From RGIG3159 sp034927685 (lineage in GTDB: Bacteria; Bacillota; Clostridia; Oscillospirales; Oscillospiraceae), in the NCBI GenBank assembly GCA_034927685.1, contig JAYFPO010000024.1, forward strand, positions 86,639-150,638: a DNA stretch of 64,000 nucleotides. Reading direction: 5' to 3'. This document shows positions 50,136 through 58,028 of the stretch, in pieces (position 1 is the first letter of the stretch; each line of letters begins with the position of its first letter). The notes below the pieces were generated by a model, which saw only the letters and a program-made list of their open reading frames with translations, ran no database searches and was not told the origin of the DNA. A program made the position numbers and the translations under genes.

Positions 50136-50203
50136 AAAAAATCCCGGGCGCGTTGCATCATTACGGTTTCAACCGTACTTTTGCAACGCGCCCGGGACTT
50201 TTT
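50136..50203. terminator. bidirectional terminator with nested hairpin
   Basis: Outer 16-base perfect stem TCCCGGGCGCGTTGCA (50142-50157) / TGCAACGCGCCCGGGA (50182-50197), flanked by A and T runs. The loop itself folds: TACGGTT-TC-AACCGTA (50162-50177). Overlaps the lipoprotein stop codon. Confidence 0.85.
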
Positions 50204-51149
50204 ATGCTCCGAGGTTGACGGTGACGAGGCTGTCCAGCAGGGGGTCGGCGCTCCAGTCGTCGTTGTCATAGGCCTTCAGCGTAAATTCAACCGCCTGGAA
50301 GGCAGTGATGCCGTTCGCGCTCAGATCGCACTCACCAAAGCTCATCTGCACGTAGGCTACCTTGCCGGCGGCCACGGTCGTCGTCCAGCAGGGATCGCAC
50401 AGGAAGCCGTTGACGGAGGTGTTGTCGGCGGAGAACATCAGCGTCTTATCTGTGCTGTTTTCCAGATAAAGCACCAGCGTCGGGCCTAAATCGCCGTCTG
50501 GCTCAAAGTCCTTGACCACGGCCTTGACGTCCGGTCCGTCTGCCAGAACCTGTTCGGGGAAGTCGAAGTCAGGAGCGGAGACCGCTTCGCCCTTGCCGCC
50601 CTCCAGAGACAGACTGCAGGGCTGATCCACCAGATCCTCCGCAGAGTAGTCGTCCGAATTATAGACGCGGATCGTGAATTCCGCGTTTTGCAGATAGAGA
50701 ATGCCGTTTTCCGCAAGAGTCGAAGTGCTCCAGGAGACGTCGGAATTGGACTTTTTCCCGGCGGCCACCTCTTCGGCCCAGAAGGGATCGCACATCACGC
50801 CATCGACGGACGCCCCGTCGATGGCGAACATCAGGGTCCTGTCGGAGGTCTTGTTTTCCAGATAGAGCTGGATGGTGGGGCCCCAAAACTCGTCCGTCCG
50901 ATAGGCCTTTGCAATGACGGTGCAGTCGTCGGTATCCACCAGCGTCGTCTCGGCCAGGGTAAGATCTTCCGCCGCAGCTGCTGTGGTTTCGGCCAGCGCC
51001 GACTCCTCGGTGGTTTCCTGTTCAGTGCTTGCGGTCTCGGTGGCAGTCGTGGCCTCCGCGGCAGATTTTGTCTCGCTGCCGCAGGCGGTCAACCCCAGCA
51101 GCAGACAGAGCGTCAGCAGCAGACAGAGCAGCTTTGCCGTGCTTTTCAT
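50202..51149 (-). CDS. lipoprotein with two tandem homologous domains
   Basis: 315 aa from the ATG at 51149 (AAAGGAGA upstream). Signal peptide with lipobox LLGLTAC, a Thr/Glu/Ala-rich linker (to about residue 75), then two related units of about 110 residues. Unit 1 has WGPTIQLYLENKTSDRTLMF and DGVMCDPFWAEEVAAGKK; unit 2 has LGPTLVLYLENSTDKTLMF and NGFLCDPCWTTTVAAGK. Each looks like a beta-sandwich of the kind seen in DUF4352-like extracellular lipoproteins. Outside face of the membrane; ligand unknown. Last of a three-gene envelope operon. Confidence 0.65.
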   Translation of the reverse strand: MKSTAKLLCLLLTLCLLLGLTACGSETKSAAEATTATETASTEQETTEESALAETTAAAAEDLTLAETTLVDTDDCTVIAKAYRTDEFWGPTIQLYLENKTSDRTLMFAIDGASVDGVMCDPFWAEEVAAGKKSNSDVSWSTSTLAENGILYLQNAEFTIRVYNSDDYSAEDLVDQPCSLSLEGGKGEAVSAPDFDFPEQVLADGPDVKAVVKDFEPDGDLGPTLVLYLENSTDKTLMFSADNTSVNGFLCDPCWTTTVAAGKVAYVQMSFGECDLSANGITAFQAVEFTLKAYDNDDWSADPLLDSLVTVNLGA

Positions 51150-51192
51150 TGTTATCTCCTTTATCGTCATTTTTTACCTTGCGGACTCACGT

Positions 51193-51399
51193 TCACAGCC
51201 CGCCATGGGACAACAAGGTGATTCCCCCTGCCGCCGCAGCAAGCGAAGCAAGGCCCTTGCGGACGGAGCCGCACAGCGCTTCGCTGCCCGCAACGGAGTC
51301 CAGCATCCGATTCGCGAAGAGACCAAGCAACAGCGTGATCAGCGCGAAAGCGGCCAGAGCAGCGAGAAGGATCAGAAGAAGCTTCAGCGTCTTTTTCAT
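51193..51399 (-). CDS. small hydrophobic protein, unknown
   Basis: 68 aa; starts MKKTLKLLLILLAALAAFAL with two hydrophobic stretches. GGGGAG lies upstream of the ATG. Between the DUF3592-like gene and the lipoprotein gene, all on the minus strand with short gaps. No family recognised. Confidence 0.5.
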   Translation of the reverse strand: MKKTLKLLLILLAALAAFALITLLLGLFANRMLDSVAGSEALCGSVRKGLASLAAAAGGITLLSHGGL

Positions 51400-51410
51400 A
51401 CTGGCTCCCC

Positions 51411-51926
51411 TCAGAGCAGAAAAAAGAAGACAACATTGAGGAGCCCACCCAACAGCAGCAGCGCGCCGGCGCAGGCGGGGCAGCGCAGGGAAGGCTTCGC
51501 GGGTTTTTTCTCCAGAAAAATATGCCGGGGACAGGCCGGATCGTACCAGAGGTTGACCATGCCGGCCTGTGGGACGGACGCTTCCTTTGGAACGTCCAGA
51601 ACATACCGGGTCCCGTCCACGGAAAACTCAATCCTGGCGCCGCCGTCCGGACGGCGGTCCACCGCGGCGCACGCATAGCCCGGCGCCTTCCGGCAGATCC
51701 GCCGCATCCTCCCGTAGGAGGCCAACAGGGCAAGCAGCAACAGCAGCAACATCGCATCCAGCAGCAGCAGCATATCGACAGAGCCGACCGATGCGCGCCG
51801 CAGGCAAAGCACAACCATAAAGACGACAGACACGAGGCCGAGAGCAAAGAGCAGCGCGCTGACTGCGCAGTAGCTGCGCGCCGCGTCCCTGGCTTTGACG
51901 GCCCCGCCTTTTAACCTGAATCCCAT
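51411..51926 (-). CDS. membrane protein, DUF3592-like
   Basis: 171 aa from the ATG at 51926. Two N-terminal helices, a soluble part (GARIEFSVDGTRYVLDVP, VNLWYDPACPRHIFL) reminiscent of DUF3592, and a last helix (GALLLLGGLLNVVFFFLL). Heads the three-gene envelope operon. Function unknown; family match tentative. Confidence 0.55.
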   Translation of the reverse strand: MGFRLKGGAVKARDAARSYCAVSALLFALGLVSVVFMVVLCLRRASVGSVDMLLLLDAMLLLLLLALLASYGRMRRICRKAPGYACAAVDRRPDGGARIEFSVDGTRYVLDVPKEASVPQAGMVNLWYDPACPRHIFLEKKPAKPSLRCPACAGALLLLGGLLNVVFFFLL

Positions 51927-51954
51927 TGTTCGCGCCCCTTTCCGGTATGCAATT

Positions 51955-51983
51955 ATTATATCAGCGCGGCCCGCGATTGACAA
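51955..51983 (-). promoter_or_regulatory. sigma-A promoter of the envelope operon
   Basis: Minus strand: TTGTCA, 17 bases, TATAAT, 28 bases before the ATG at 51926. Confidence 0.6.
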
Positions 51984-52122
51984 CCCAATATTTCCGCCGT
52001 GCCGGGAAAAGAGGGGGAGTGGATAACAATGCGAATATGCGCCAATATTTCCGAATAATTTCCGAAAAAGTTTGAATATTACTGGATAAATAATAAAAAC
52101 ACCCGCCTTTCGTATTCCTAGG

Positions 52123-52150
52123 TTGACTTTTTGCGTACGTCAGTTATAAT
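52123..52150 (+). promoter_or_regulatory. sigma-A promoter of the peptide ABC operon
   Basis: TTGACT, a 16-base spacer, TATAAT. The leader is about 125 bases. Confidence 0.65.
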
Positions 52151-52194
52151 TAAATTGGTTATACAAGGGCGCAGTCCAAAGGCCGGCCCTTTTG

Positions 52195-52219
52195 CCATTC
52201 GAAGCAGCGCTTCGAATGG
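52195..52219 (+). other. perfect hairpin in the 5' leader of the peptide ABC operon
   Basis: CCATTCGAAGC-AGC-GCTTCGAATGG, an 11-base stem with a three-base loop, about 62 bases before the start codon, preceded by the palindrome GGCCGGCC. No T run. May be an RNA control element or an operator for a protein. Confidence 0.45.
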
Positions 52220-52281
52220 AGGATGCCTGTCGGCCCGCGTCTTCGCCGTGTATAAAATAAAAACAGGAAAGGAAAGATTTC

Positions 52282-54696
52282 ATGAAAAAGATTATCGCTC
52301 TGCTTCTGGCCGCTGTGATGCTTTTCAGTCTGGCTGCCTGCAGCCAGAAGGAAGGGACCGCAGAGACCACTGCGGCTGAAACCACTGCCGCAGAGGAAAC
52401 CACAGCCGCGGAGGACACTACCGCTGCGGAACCTGCCCGCGACAGCAACGTGCTGGTCGTCGGCTACAGCTACTTCTCCCAGAAGTTTTCCCCTTTCTTC
52501 GCGCAGACCGCCTATGACCAGGATGCGTCTACCATGACGCAGACCAATCTGCTGGACCTCGACCGCGAGGGCAACATCGTCCTAAACGGCATCGAGGGCG
52601 AGACCGTGCCCTACAACGGCACCGACTATACTTATACCGGCATTGCCGACTGTGAAATCGTCGAAAATAGCGACGGCACCGTCGATTACAACTTCACCAT
52701 GCGGGACGACATCGTATTCTCCGACGGCGTGCCCATGACCGCCGACGATGCGATTTTCTCCATGTATGTTCTGTGCGACCCGACCTATGACGGCTCCTCC
52801 ACACTGTACGCCCTGCCCATCGAGGGCCTGGAAGAGTATCGCGCCGGCATGGCGTCGCTTTCCAGCCTGATTCTGGCGGATTACGCCGCCGGCACCACCG
52901 ATAACAGCGCATACTATACGAAGGACCAGTACGACGCCTACATTGCCGCGCTGGAGAGCTCCATGGATACCTTCACGCAGGAGATCATCGACTACTGCGT
53001 GTCCGAAGACGCGGCCGGCCTGTCCAAGGTTGCCAACAACGAAGTGGCGCTGGCCATGATGGACTGGGGCTACGGCACCGCCAACGACGACGGCTCCTTC
53101 ACCGACTCCCTGGGGACCACGTATGACATGACCGCTACCTTCCCGACCAAGGAGGATTTTTACAAGAATCTGCTGGCCGCTTATGAAAATGATCTGACCG
53201 CCCTGTCCGACACCGAGTCCAACGGCTCCGACCTGACCGTGCTGATGGCGGATGCGCTGGGCGATCAGGCGGACTCCTACGCCGCCGGCGTATCCACCGG
53301 CGAATCCGCCGCCTCCATCACCGGCATCAAGAAGACCGGCGACTACGCCTTCACCATCCACACGACCAAGGTCGACGCGGCGGCCATCTATCAGCTTTCT
53401 CTTGCCGTGGCGCCTATGCACTACTATGGCGACACCAGCCTCTACAACTACGACAACAACCAGTTCGGCTTCACCAAAGGCGATCTGAGCCATATCCGCA
53501 GCGTCACCAAGGCGCCTCTTGGCGCCGGCGCCTATAAGCTCGTCTCCTATGAAAATGGTATCATCACCTACGAAGCCAACGAGAATTACTATAAGGGCGA
53601 GCCCAAGATCAAGAACATTCTGTTCAAGGAAGGCCCCGACGCCGACAAGCTGACCGGCGTGGCCCAGGGCACCTTCGATATCTCTGATCCGTCCTTCTCC
53701 TCGGAGACCGTGGATTACCTGAAGGGCTACAATTCCAACGGCGAGTTGACCGGCGACGTGATTACCACCTCCACCGTCGATAACCTCGGCTACGGCTACA
53801 TCGGCATCAACGCCAACAATATCAAGGTCGGCGACGACCAGGCCTCCGACGCCTCCAGAAATCTGCGCCGCGCCTTTGCAACGCTGTTTGCCGTCTACCG
53901 CGACACGGTCATCAACTCCTACTACGGCGACCGTGCCTCCGTCATCCAGTACCCGATCTCCAACACCTCCTGGGCCTCCCCCAGACCGGCCGACGAGGGT
54001 TATTCGATTGCCTACTCCACCGATGTGGACGGCAACGCAATCTACACGAATGAAATGTCCGAGCAGGAGAAGTATGACGCCGCGCTGCAGGCAGCCATCG
54101 GCTTCCTAAAGGCCGCCGGCTACACCTGGGACGACGCTTCCTCCACCTTTACCGCCGCTCCCACCGGCGCCGCCATGGCCTACACGGCCATCATCCCCGG
54201 CGACGGCTCCGGCGACCATCCCGCGTTCGGCGTCCTGACCGCTGCCAAAGAGGCGCTGTCCACGATCGGCATCACGCTGGACATCAACGACGTCTCCGAC
54301 ACCAACATTCTGTGGGACAGCATCAACGCCGGTACCATTGAGATCTGGGCCGCCGCCTGGGGCGCCACCACGGATCCCGATATGTATCAGGTCTACTATT
54401 CCGGCAACGTCGTCGAGAACAGCGGCGGCTCCAAGTCCAACAACTATCACATTCAGGACAGCGAGCTGGACGAACTGATGATCGAAGCTCGTTCCTCCAC
54501 CGACCAGTCCTTCCGGAAGAGCATCTACAAGGAGTGCCTGGATACCATCCTGAGCTGGGCCTGCGAGGTCCCCGTGTACCAGAGACAGAATGCGGTGATT
54601 TTCTCCACCGAGCGCATCAATATGGACACCGTGACCCCCGATATTACCACCTTCTGGGGATGGATTCATGATACTGAAAAGCTGGAAATGAAGTGA
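52282..54696 (+). CDS. oligopeptide-type ABC solute-binding lipoprotein, oversized
   Basis: 804 aa, against about 550 for OppA/DppA. Signal peptide MKKIIALLLAAVMLFSLAAC with lipobox Cys, a TTAAE-repeat linker, then SBP family 5 features (MRDDIVFSDGVPMTADDAIF; LGAGAYKLVSYENGIITYEANENYYKG; AAWGATTDPDMYQVYYSG). The extra length sits mainly at residues about 175-345, an Asp/Ala/Tyr-rich insertion between two conserved strands. Binds peptides or peptide-like compounds outside the cell. First gene of a five-gene operon; ribosome site GGAAAGGAAAG. Confidence 0.88.
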   Translation: MKKIIALLLAAVMLFSLAACSQKEGTAETTAAETTAAEETTAAEDTTAAEPARDSNVLVVGYSYFSQKFSPFFAQTAYDQDASTMTQTNLLDLDREGNIVLNGIEGETVPYNGTDYTYTGIADCEIVENSDGTVDYNFTMRDDIVFSDGVPMTADDAIFSMYVLCDPTYDGSSTLYALPIEGLEEYRAGMASLSSLILADYAAGTTDNSAYYTKDQYDAYIAALESSMDTFTQEIIDYCVSEDAAGLSKVANNEVALAMMDWGYGTANDDGSFTDSLGTTYDMTATFPTKEDFYKNLLAAYENDLTALSDTESNGSDLTVLMADALGDQADSYAAGVSTGESAASITGIKKTGDYAFTIHTTKVDAAAIYQLSLAVAPMHYYGDTSLYNYDNNQFGFTKGDLSHIRSVTKAPLGAGAYKLVSYENGIITYEANENYYKGEPKIKNILFKEGPDADKLTGVAQGTFDISDPSFSSETVDYLKGYNSNGELTGDVITTSTVDNLGYGYIGINANNIKVGDDQASDASRNLRRAFATLFAVYRDTVINSYYGDRASVIQYPISNTSWASPRPADEGYSIAYSTDVDGNAIYTNEMSEQEKYDAALQAAIGFLKAAGYTWDDASSTFTAAPTGAAMAYTAIIPGDGSGDHPAFGVLTAAKEALSTIGITLDINDVSDTNILWDSINAGTIEIWAAAWGATTDPDMYQVYYSGNVVENSGGSKSNNYHIQDSELDELMIEARSSTDQSFRKSIYKECLDTILSWACEVPVYQRQNAVIFSTERINMDTVTPDITTFWGWIHDTEKLEMK

Positions 54697-54732
54697 GCGG
54701 CTGCGTTCCTTAGCGGCACAATATCGCTGAAA

Positions 54733-54769
54733 CTTGCCTGCAGGCCGGTTTCCCCGGCCTGCAGGCAAG
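54733..54769 (+). other. 16-base perfect stem-loop between binding-protein and permease genes
   Basis: CTTGCCTGCAGGCCGG, loop TTTCC, CCGGCCTGCAGGCAAG. No T run, so more likely a message-protecting or processing hairpin that favours the binding protein. The remainder of the 220-base gap holds nothing recognisable. Confidence 0.5.
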
Positions 54770-54919
54770 GCTTTCCCGGCGAAAACTGTCGCCGGGTGGC
54801 GTATACGAGGGCAGAACCGCGGTTCCGCCCTGGTGTGCCTCAGCCGGCGTGTTCCGTGGATACATATTGAGACTGCCCACGGCAGATCCCCCGGAAATCA
54901 AAGCTCAGGAGATGAGGGA

Positions 54920-55909
54920 ATGACAAAATTTATCATCAAGCGATTGCTTCTCTGCGTACTAATCCTGTTTTTTGTCATGTTAGTGATCTATGCAATCATG
55001 TATTCCATGCCCACTTCCTATGTGGAAAAAACCGCCCGTGAGCTCTCCCAGAAGCCCGGCAGTCTGAAATCCGCCGACCAATGGCTGGCGGATCTGAACT
55101 CCCAGTATGGCATGGACAAGGGCGTCATTGCCGGTTACTTTACCTGGCTCAAATCGGCGGTCACCGGCAATTTCGGCGACAGCTGGTACTGGACGGTATC
55201 CGTGACGGAAAAATTCCAGGATACCATCTGGTATTCCTTTGTGCTGGGTCTGGTGTCCTTTGTCTTTTCAACCATCATTGCCATTCCGCTGGGGGTTGTG
55301 GCGGCGCGGAAGCAGTATTCCGTGACGGACTATACGGTCACGGTGATCTCCATGATCTGTATTTCCATGCCGACCTTCTTCGTGGCGACGCTGCTGAAGC
55401 TGATTCTTTCGGTCAAGCTCCATCTCTTTGAAATCAGCGGCATGCAGGGGCGGGATTACCTGAATCTGACGTCCTTTGGGCAGTTTCTGGATCTGGCCAA
55501 GCACTTTGTCATGCCCTGCCTGACCATTACGATTATCTCGATCGGCAGCCTGATGCGCTATACCAGAACCAACATGCTGGAGGTGCTCGGCGCCGACTAC
55601 ATCAGGACGGCCCGCGCCAAGGGCCTGCCGGAGCGGAGAGTCATCAATTATCACGCCTTCCGCAACACGCTGATCCCCGTGGTCACCATTTTGGGCAACA
55701 GCCTGCCCGGCCTTTTCGCCGGCGCGCTGATCACTGAAACCCTGTTCGGGATCCGCGGCATCGGCTTTGCCTCCTACCACGCCATGGTCAACGGCGACAT
55801 TCCGTTTACCATGTTCTATCTGATGTTCATTTCCGCCCTGACGCTGCTCGGCAACCTGCTTTCCGACGTTCTCTACGCGGTGGTTGACCCGAGAGTACGC
55901 GTCAATTGA
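54920..55909 (+). CDS. peptide ABC transporter permease (OppB/DppB-like)
   Basis: 329 aa from the ATG at 54920. First helix KRLLLCVLILFFVMLVIYAI, exterior loop of normal size, then the binding-protein-dependent transport domain: RYTRTNMLEVLGADYIRTAR, AKGLPERRVINYHAFRNTL, with the EAA-type loop. Pairs with the next permease. Confidence 0.92.
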   Translation: MTKFIIKRLLLCVLILFFVMLVIYAIMYSMPTSYVEKTARELSQKPGSLKSADQWLADLNSQYGMDKGVIAGYFTWLKSAVTGNFGDSWYWTVSVTEKFQDTIWYSFVLGLVSFVFSTIIAIPLGVVAARKQYSVTDYTVTVISMICISMPTFFVATLLKLILSVKLHLFEISGMQGRDYLNLTSFGQFLDLAKHFVMPCLTITIISIGSLMRYTRTNMLEVLGADYIRTARAKGLPERRVINYHAFRNTLIPVVTILGNSLPGLFAGALITETLFGIRGIGFASYHAMVNGDIPFTMFYLMFISALTLLGNLLSDVLYAVVDPRVRVN

Positions 55910-55926
55910 GAGAGGAGAAAATGCGA

Positions 55927-58014
55927 ATGGATCATCAGAATCAAAGACGGGACCTGAACAAGGTCCTGAAGGAGCGGGAGGAGCTTGCCCGCGCGGAGCG
56001 GCAGAAGGGGCCCATGAAGCTGGACGACGCGGCCCGCGTCAAGGTGCTCTCCCCGGGCATGCTGGTTTTCAAGCGGTTTATTCGGAACAAGCTGGCCATC
56101 GTCGGCGCCGCGATCCTCGTATTCATGTTTGCGTTTGCCTTTTTGGGGCCGCTGGTGTATCCCTACCGGCAGACCCAGGCGTTCTATAAGTACGATTCGA
56201 TCAACGCCACCTATGCCTCCGCCACCAAGCGGACGGAGTATACCTCCTATCCCGTGCGCGAGGACCTGACGGTGGACGATTACGTTCTTCGCTCCCTGGG
56301 TTCCACCATTTTGTCTATGCAGAAAGGCGAAACCACCGAGTCCTATGTGAAGGGCAAGGACGGCGTCAGCTATCTGGTCCGGGAGCTGGGCGAAAGTGTC
56401 TATGAGATCGCCGTGCCAGACCTGACGGAAATCGCAAGCTTTTCGGGCATGGAGGAGATCGGCACCTACCGCACCCTCGGCAGCCAGCTCGAACGCAAGG
56501 ACGGTGCGACGCCGGACAGCGGACTGGTCAGCGCCATCGCACAGGCGATTGTCGCCAAAGCCGAGACCTTTGTATGGGGCGGCGCGACGTACGCCCTGCA
56601 GAGCCAGTCCAAGACCGAGTATCTGGTTACGCGGACCGGCGCCGGCGCGTTTTCCTACACGGGGAAGGCCATGGATGAGGCCTTTGAGGAGGCTGCTTCC
56701 GCCGCCATCGAGGCGGGGCAGAGCTCGTTCCAGTATGACGGCGCGGACTATGTACTGAACTCCGCGGACGGAAGCACCTATGAGGTTGCCGCGCAGGACG
56801 GCGCGGAAACCGCTTATGTTGCCTCCACCTTCGTCTTTGACGGCATGGAGACCGGCGCGTCCTTCTCCTCTGCGTTCAAGGGGCAGGCGCTTCTGTCGCT
56901 CTATGACGGCGGCAGCTTCTCTGCGGACGGCAAGGATTACGAAATCGCGGTACGGGACGGCGAGCCGGTGATCACGGAGAGCGGGGCGGACGTGGCGATT
57001 CTCGCTCCCGTCGCGGTCCGCGACATCTCCGGCAACGACACCTTTGACCCGGCGTTTAAGACGACAGTGGCCGGAGAGGTCCTGCGAATGGAGGAAGAGG
57101 GGCTTTCTTCCGCCACCTTCACCTATCAGATTCCCGAGAAGATCACCCAGGTAGACGAGGACGGCACTGAAAAAATCGTCACTGTCACGGACGACAGCGG
57201 CGCCGTAGTCTATGAGGACACCGAGCTTCTCATTACCCGCAAGACCGGGCAGTATGTGCTGACCTGCAACCAGATCCGCTATCTGATCGACATCAACGCA
57301 GCGCCGACTTGGACGCACCCCTTCGGCACCGACGGCGACGGCTTCGACGTGCTGGCCCGGATGATGTACGGCGGCCGGGTTTCCCTGATGGTCGGCTTCG
57401 TTGTGGTCATTCTGGAGACGCTGCTGGGCGTTATCCTGGGCGGTATTGCGGGCTACTTCGGAGGCTGGATTGACAACCTGATCATGCGTCTGGTGGATAT
57501 TTTCTACTGTATCCCCTCTCTGCCGCTTCTGATTATCATGGGCGCTTATATGGATGCCATGAAAATGAACCCCTATACGCGCCTGGTCTGGATGATGGCC
57601 ATTTTGGGCATTTTGGGCTGGGCCTCGGTGGCGCGGCTGGTGCGCGGCCAGATTCTCTCCCTGCGCGAGCAGGAATTCATGGTGGCGACGGAGGCCACGG
57701 GACTCACCGTCAAGCGGCGGATTTTCCGTCATCTTGTGCCCAACGTCATGCCACAGCTGATCGTCTCGGCCACCATGGGCCTCGGCTCCGTCATCCTGAC
57801 CGAGTCTACGCTGTCTTTCCTGGGCCTGGGCGTTAAGCATCCGCTGGCCACCTGGGGCACGATGATCTACAACGTGACCCAGTCCAATGAAAACATGATC
57901 AAGTTCACGTATATCTGGATCCCCGTGGGTCTGCTCATCTGCCTGACCGTAATTGCCTTTAACTTCGTCGGCGACGGTCTGCGCGACGCCTTCGATCCGA
58001 AGATGAAACGATAA
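55927..58014 (+). CDS. peptide ABC transporter permease (OppC-like) with ~370-residue extracytoplasmic insertion
   Basis: About 695 aa (ATG at 55927, AGGAG 9 bases upstream; 55921 also possible), against about 300 for OppC. First helix at residues about 56-78 (IVGAAILVFMFAFAFLGPLV). A long, soluble, presumably exterior segment runs from about 85 to 455. The normal permease core follows: HPFGTDGDGFDVLARMMYGG, then the EAA loop ATEATGLTVKRRIFRHLVPN, TLSFLGLG. The insertion holds three imperfect repeats of the form F-x-Y/D-G-x-x-Y-x-L/I (WGGATYAL, YDGADYVLN, ADGKDYEIA) spaced 80-100 residues apart. Probably contacts the oversized binding protein. Core function firm; insertion unexplained. Confidence 0.88.
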   Translation: MDHQNQRRDLNKVLKEREELARAERQKGPMKLDDAARVKVLSPGMLVFKRFIRNKLAIVGAAILVFMFAFAFLGPLVYPYRQTQAFYKYDSINATYASATKRTEYTSYPVREDLTVDDYVLRSLGSTILSMQKGETTESYVKGKDGVSYLVRELGESVYEIAVPDLTEIASFSGMEEIGTYRTLGSQLERKDGATPDSGLVSAIAQAIVAKAETFVWGGATYALQSQSKTEYLVTRTGAGAFSYTGKAMDEAFEEAASAAIEAGQSSFQYDGADYVLNSADGSTYEVAAQDGAETAYVASTFVFDGMETGASFSSAFKGQALLSLYDGGSFSADGKDYEIAVRDGEPVITESGADVAILAPVAVRDISGNDTFDPAFKTTVAGEVLRMEEEGLSSATFTYQIPEKITQVDEDGTEKIVTVTDDSGAVVYEDTELLITRKTGQYVLTCNQIRYLIDINAAPTWTHPFGTDGDGFDVLARMMYGGRVSLMVGFVVVILETLLGVILGGIAGYFGGWIDNLIMRLVDIFYCIPSLPLLIIMGAYMDAMKMNPYTRLVWMMAILGILGWASVARLVRGQILSLREQEFMVATEATGLTVKRRIFRHLVPNVMPQLIVSATMGLGSVILTESTLSFLGLGVKHPLATWGTMIYNVTQSNENMIKFTYIWIPVGLLICLTVIAFNFVGDGLRDAFDPKMKR

Positions 58015-58028
58015 GGAGGGGAGAAACC

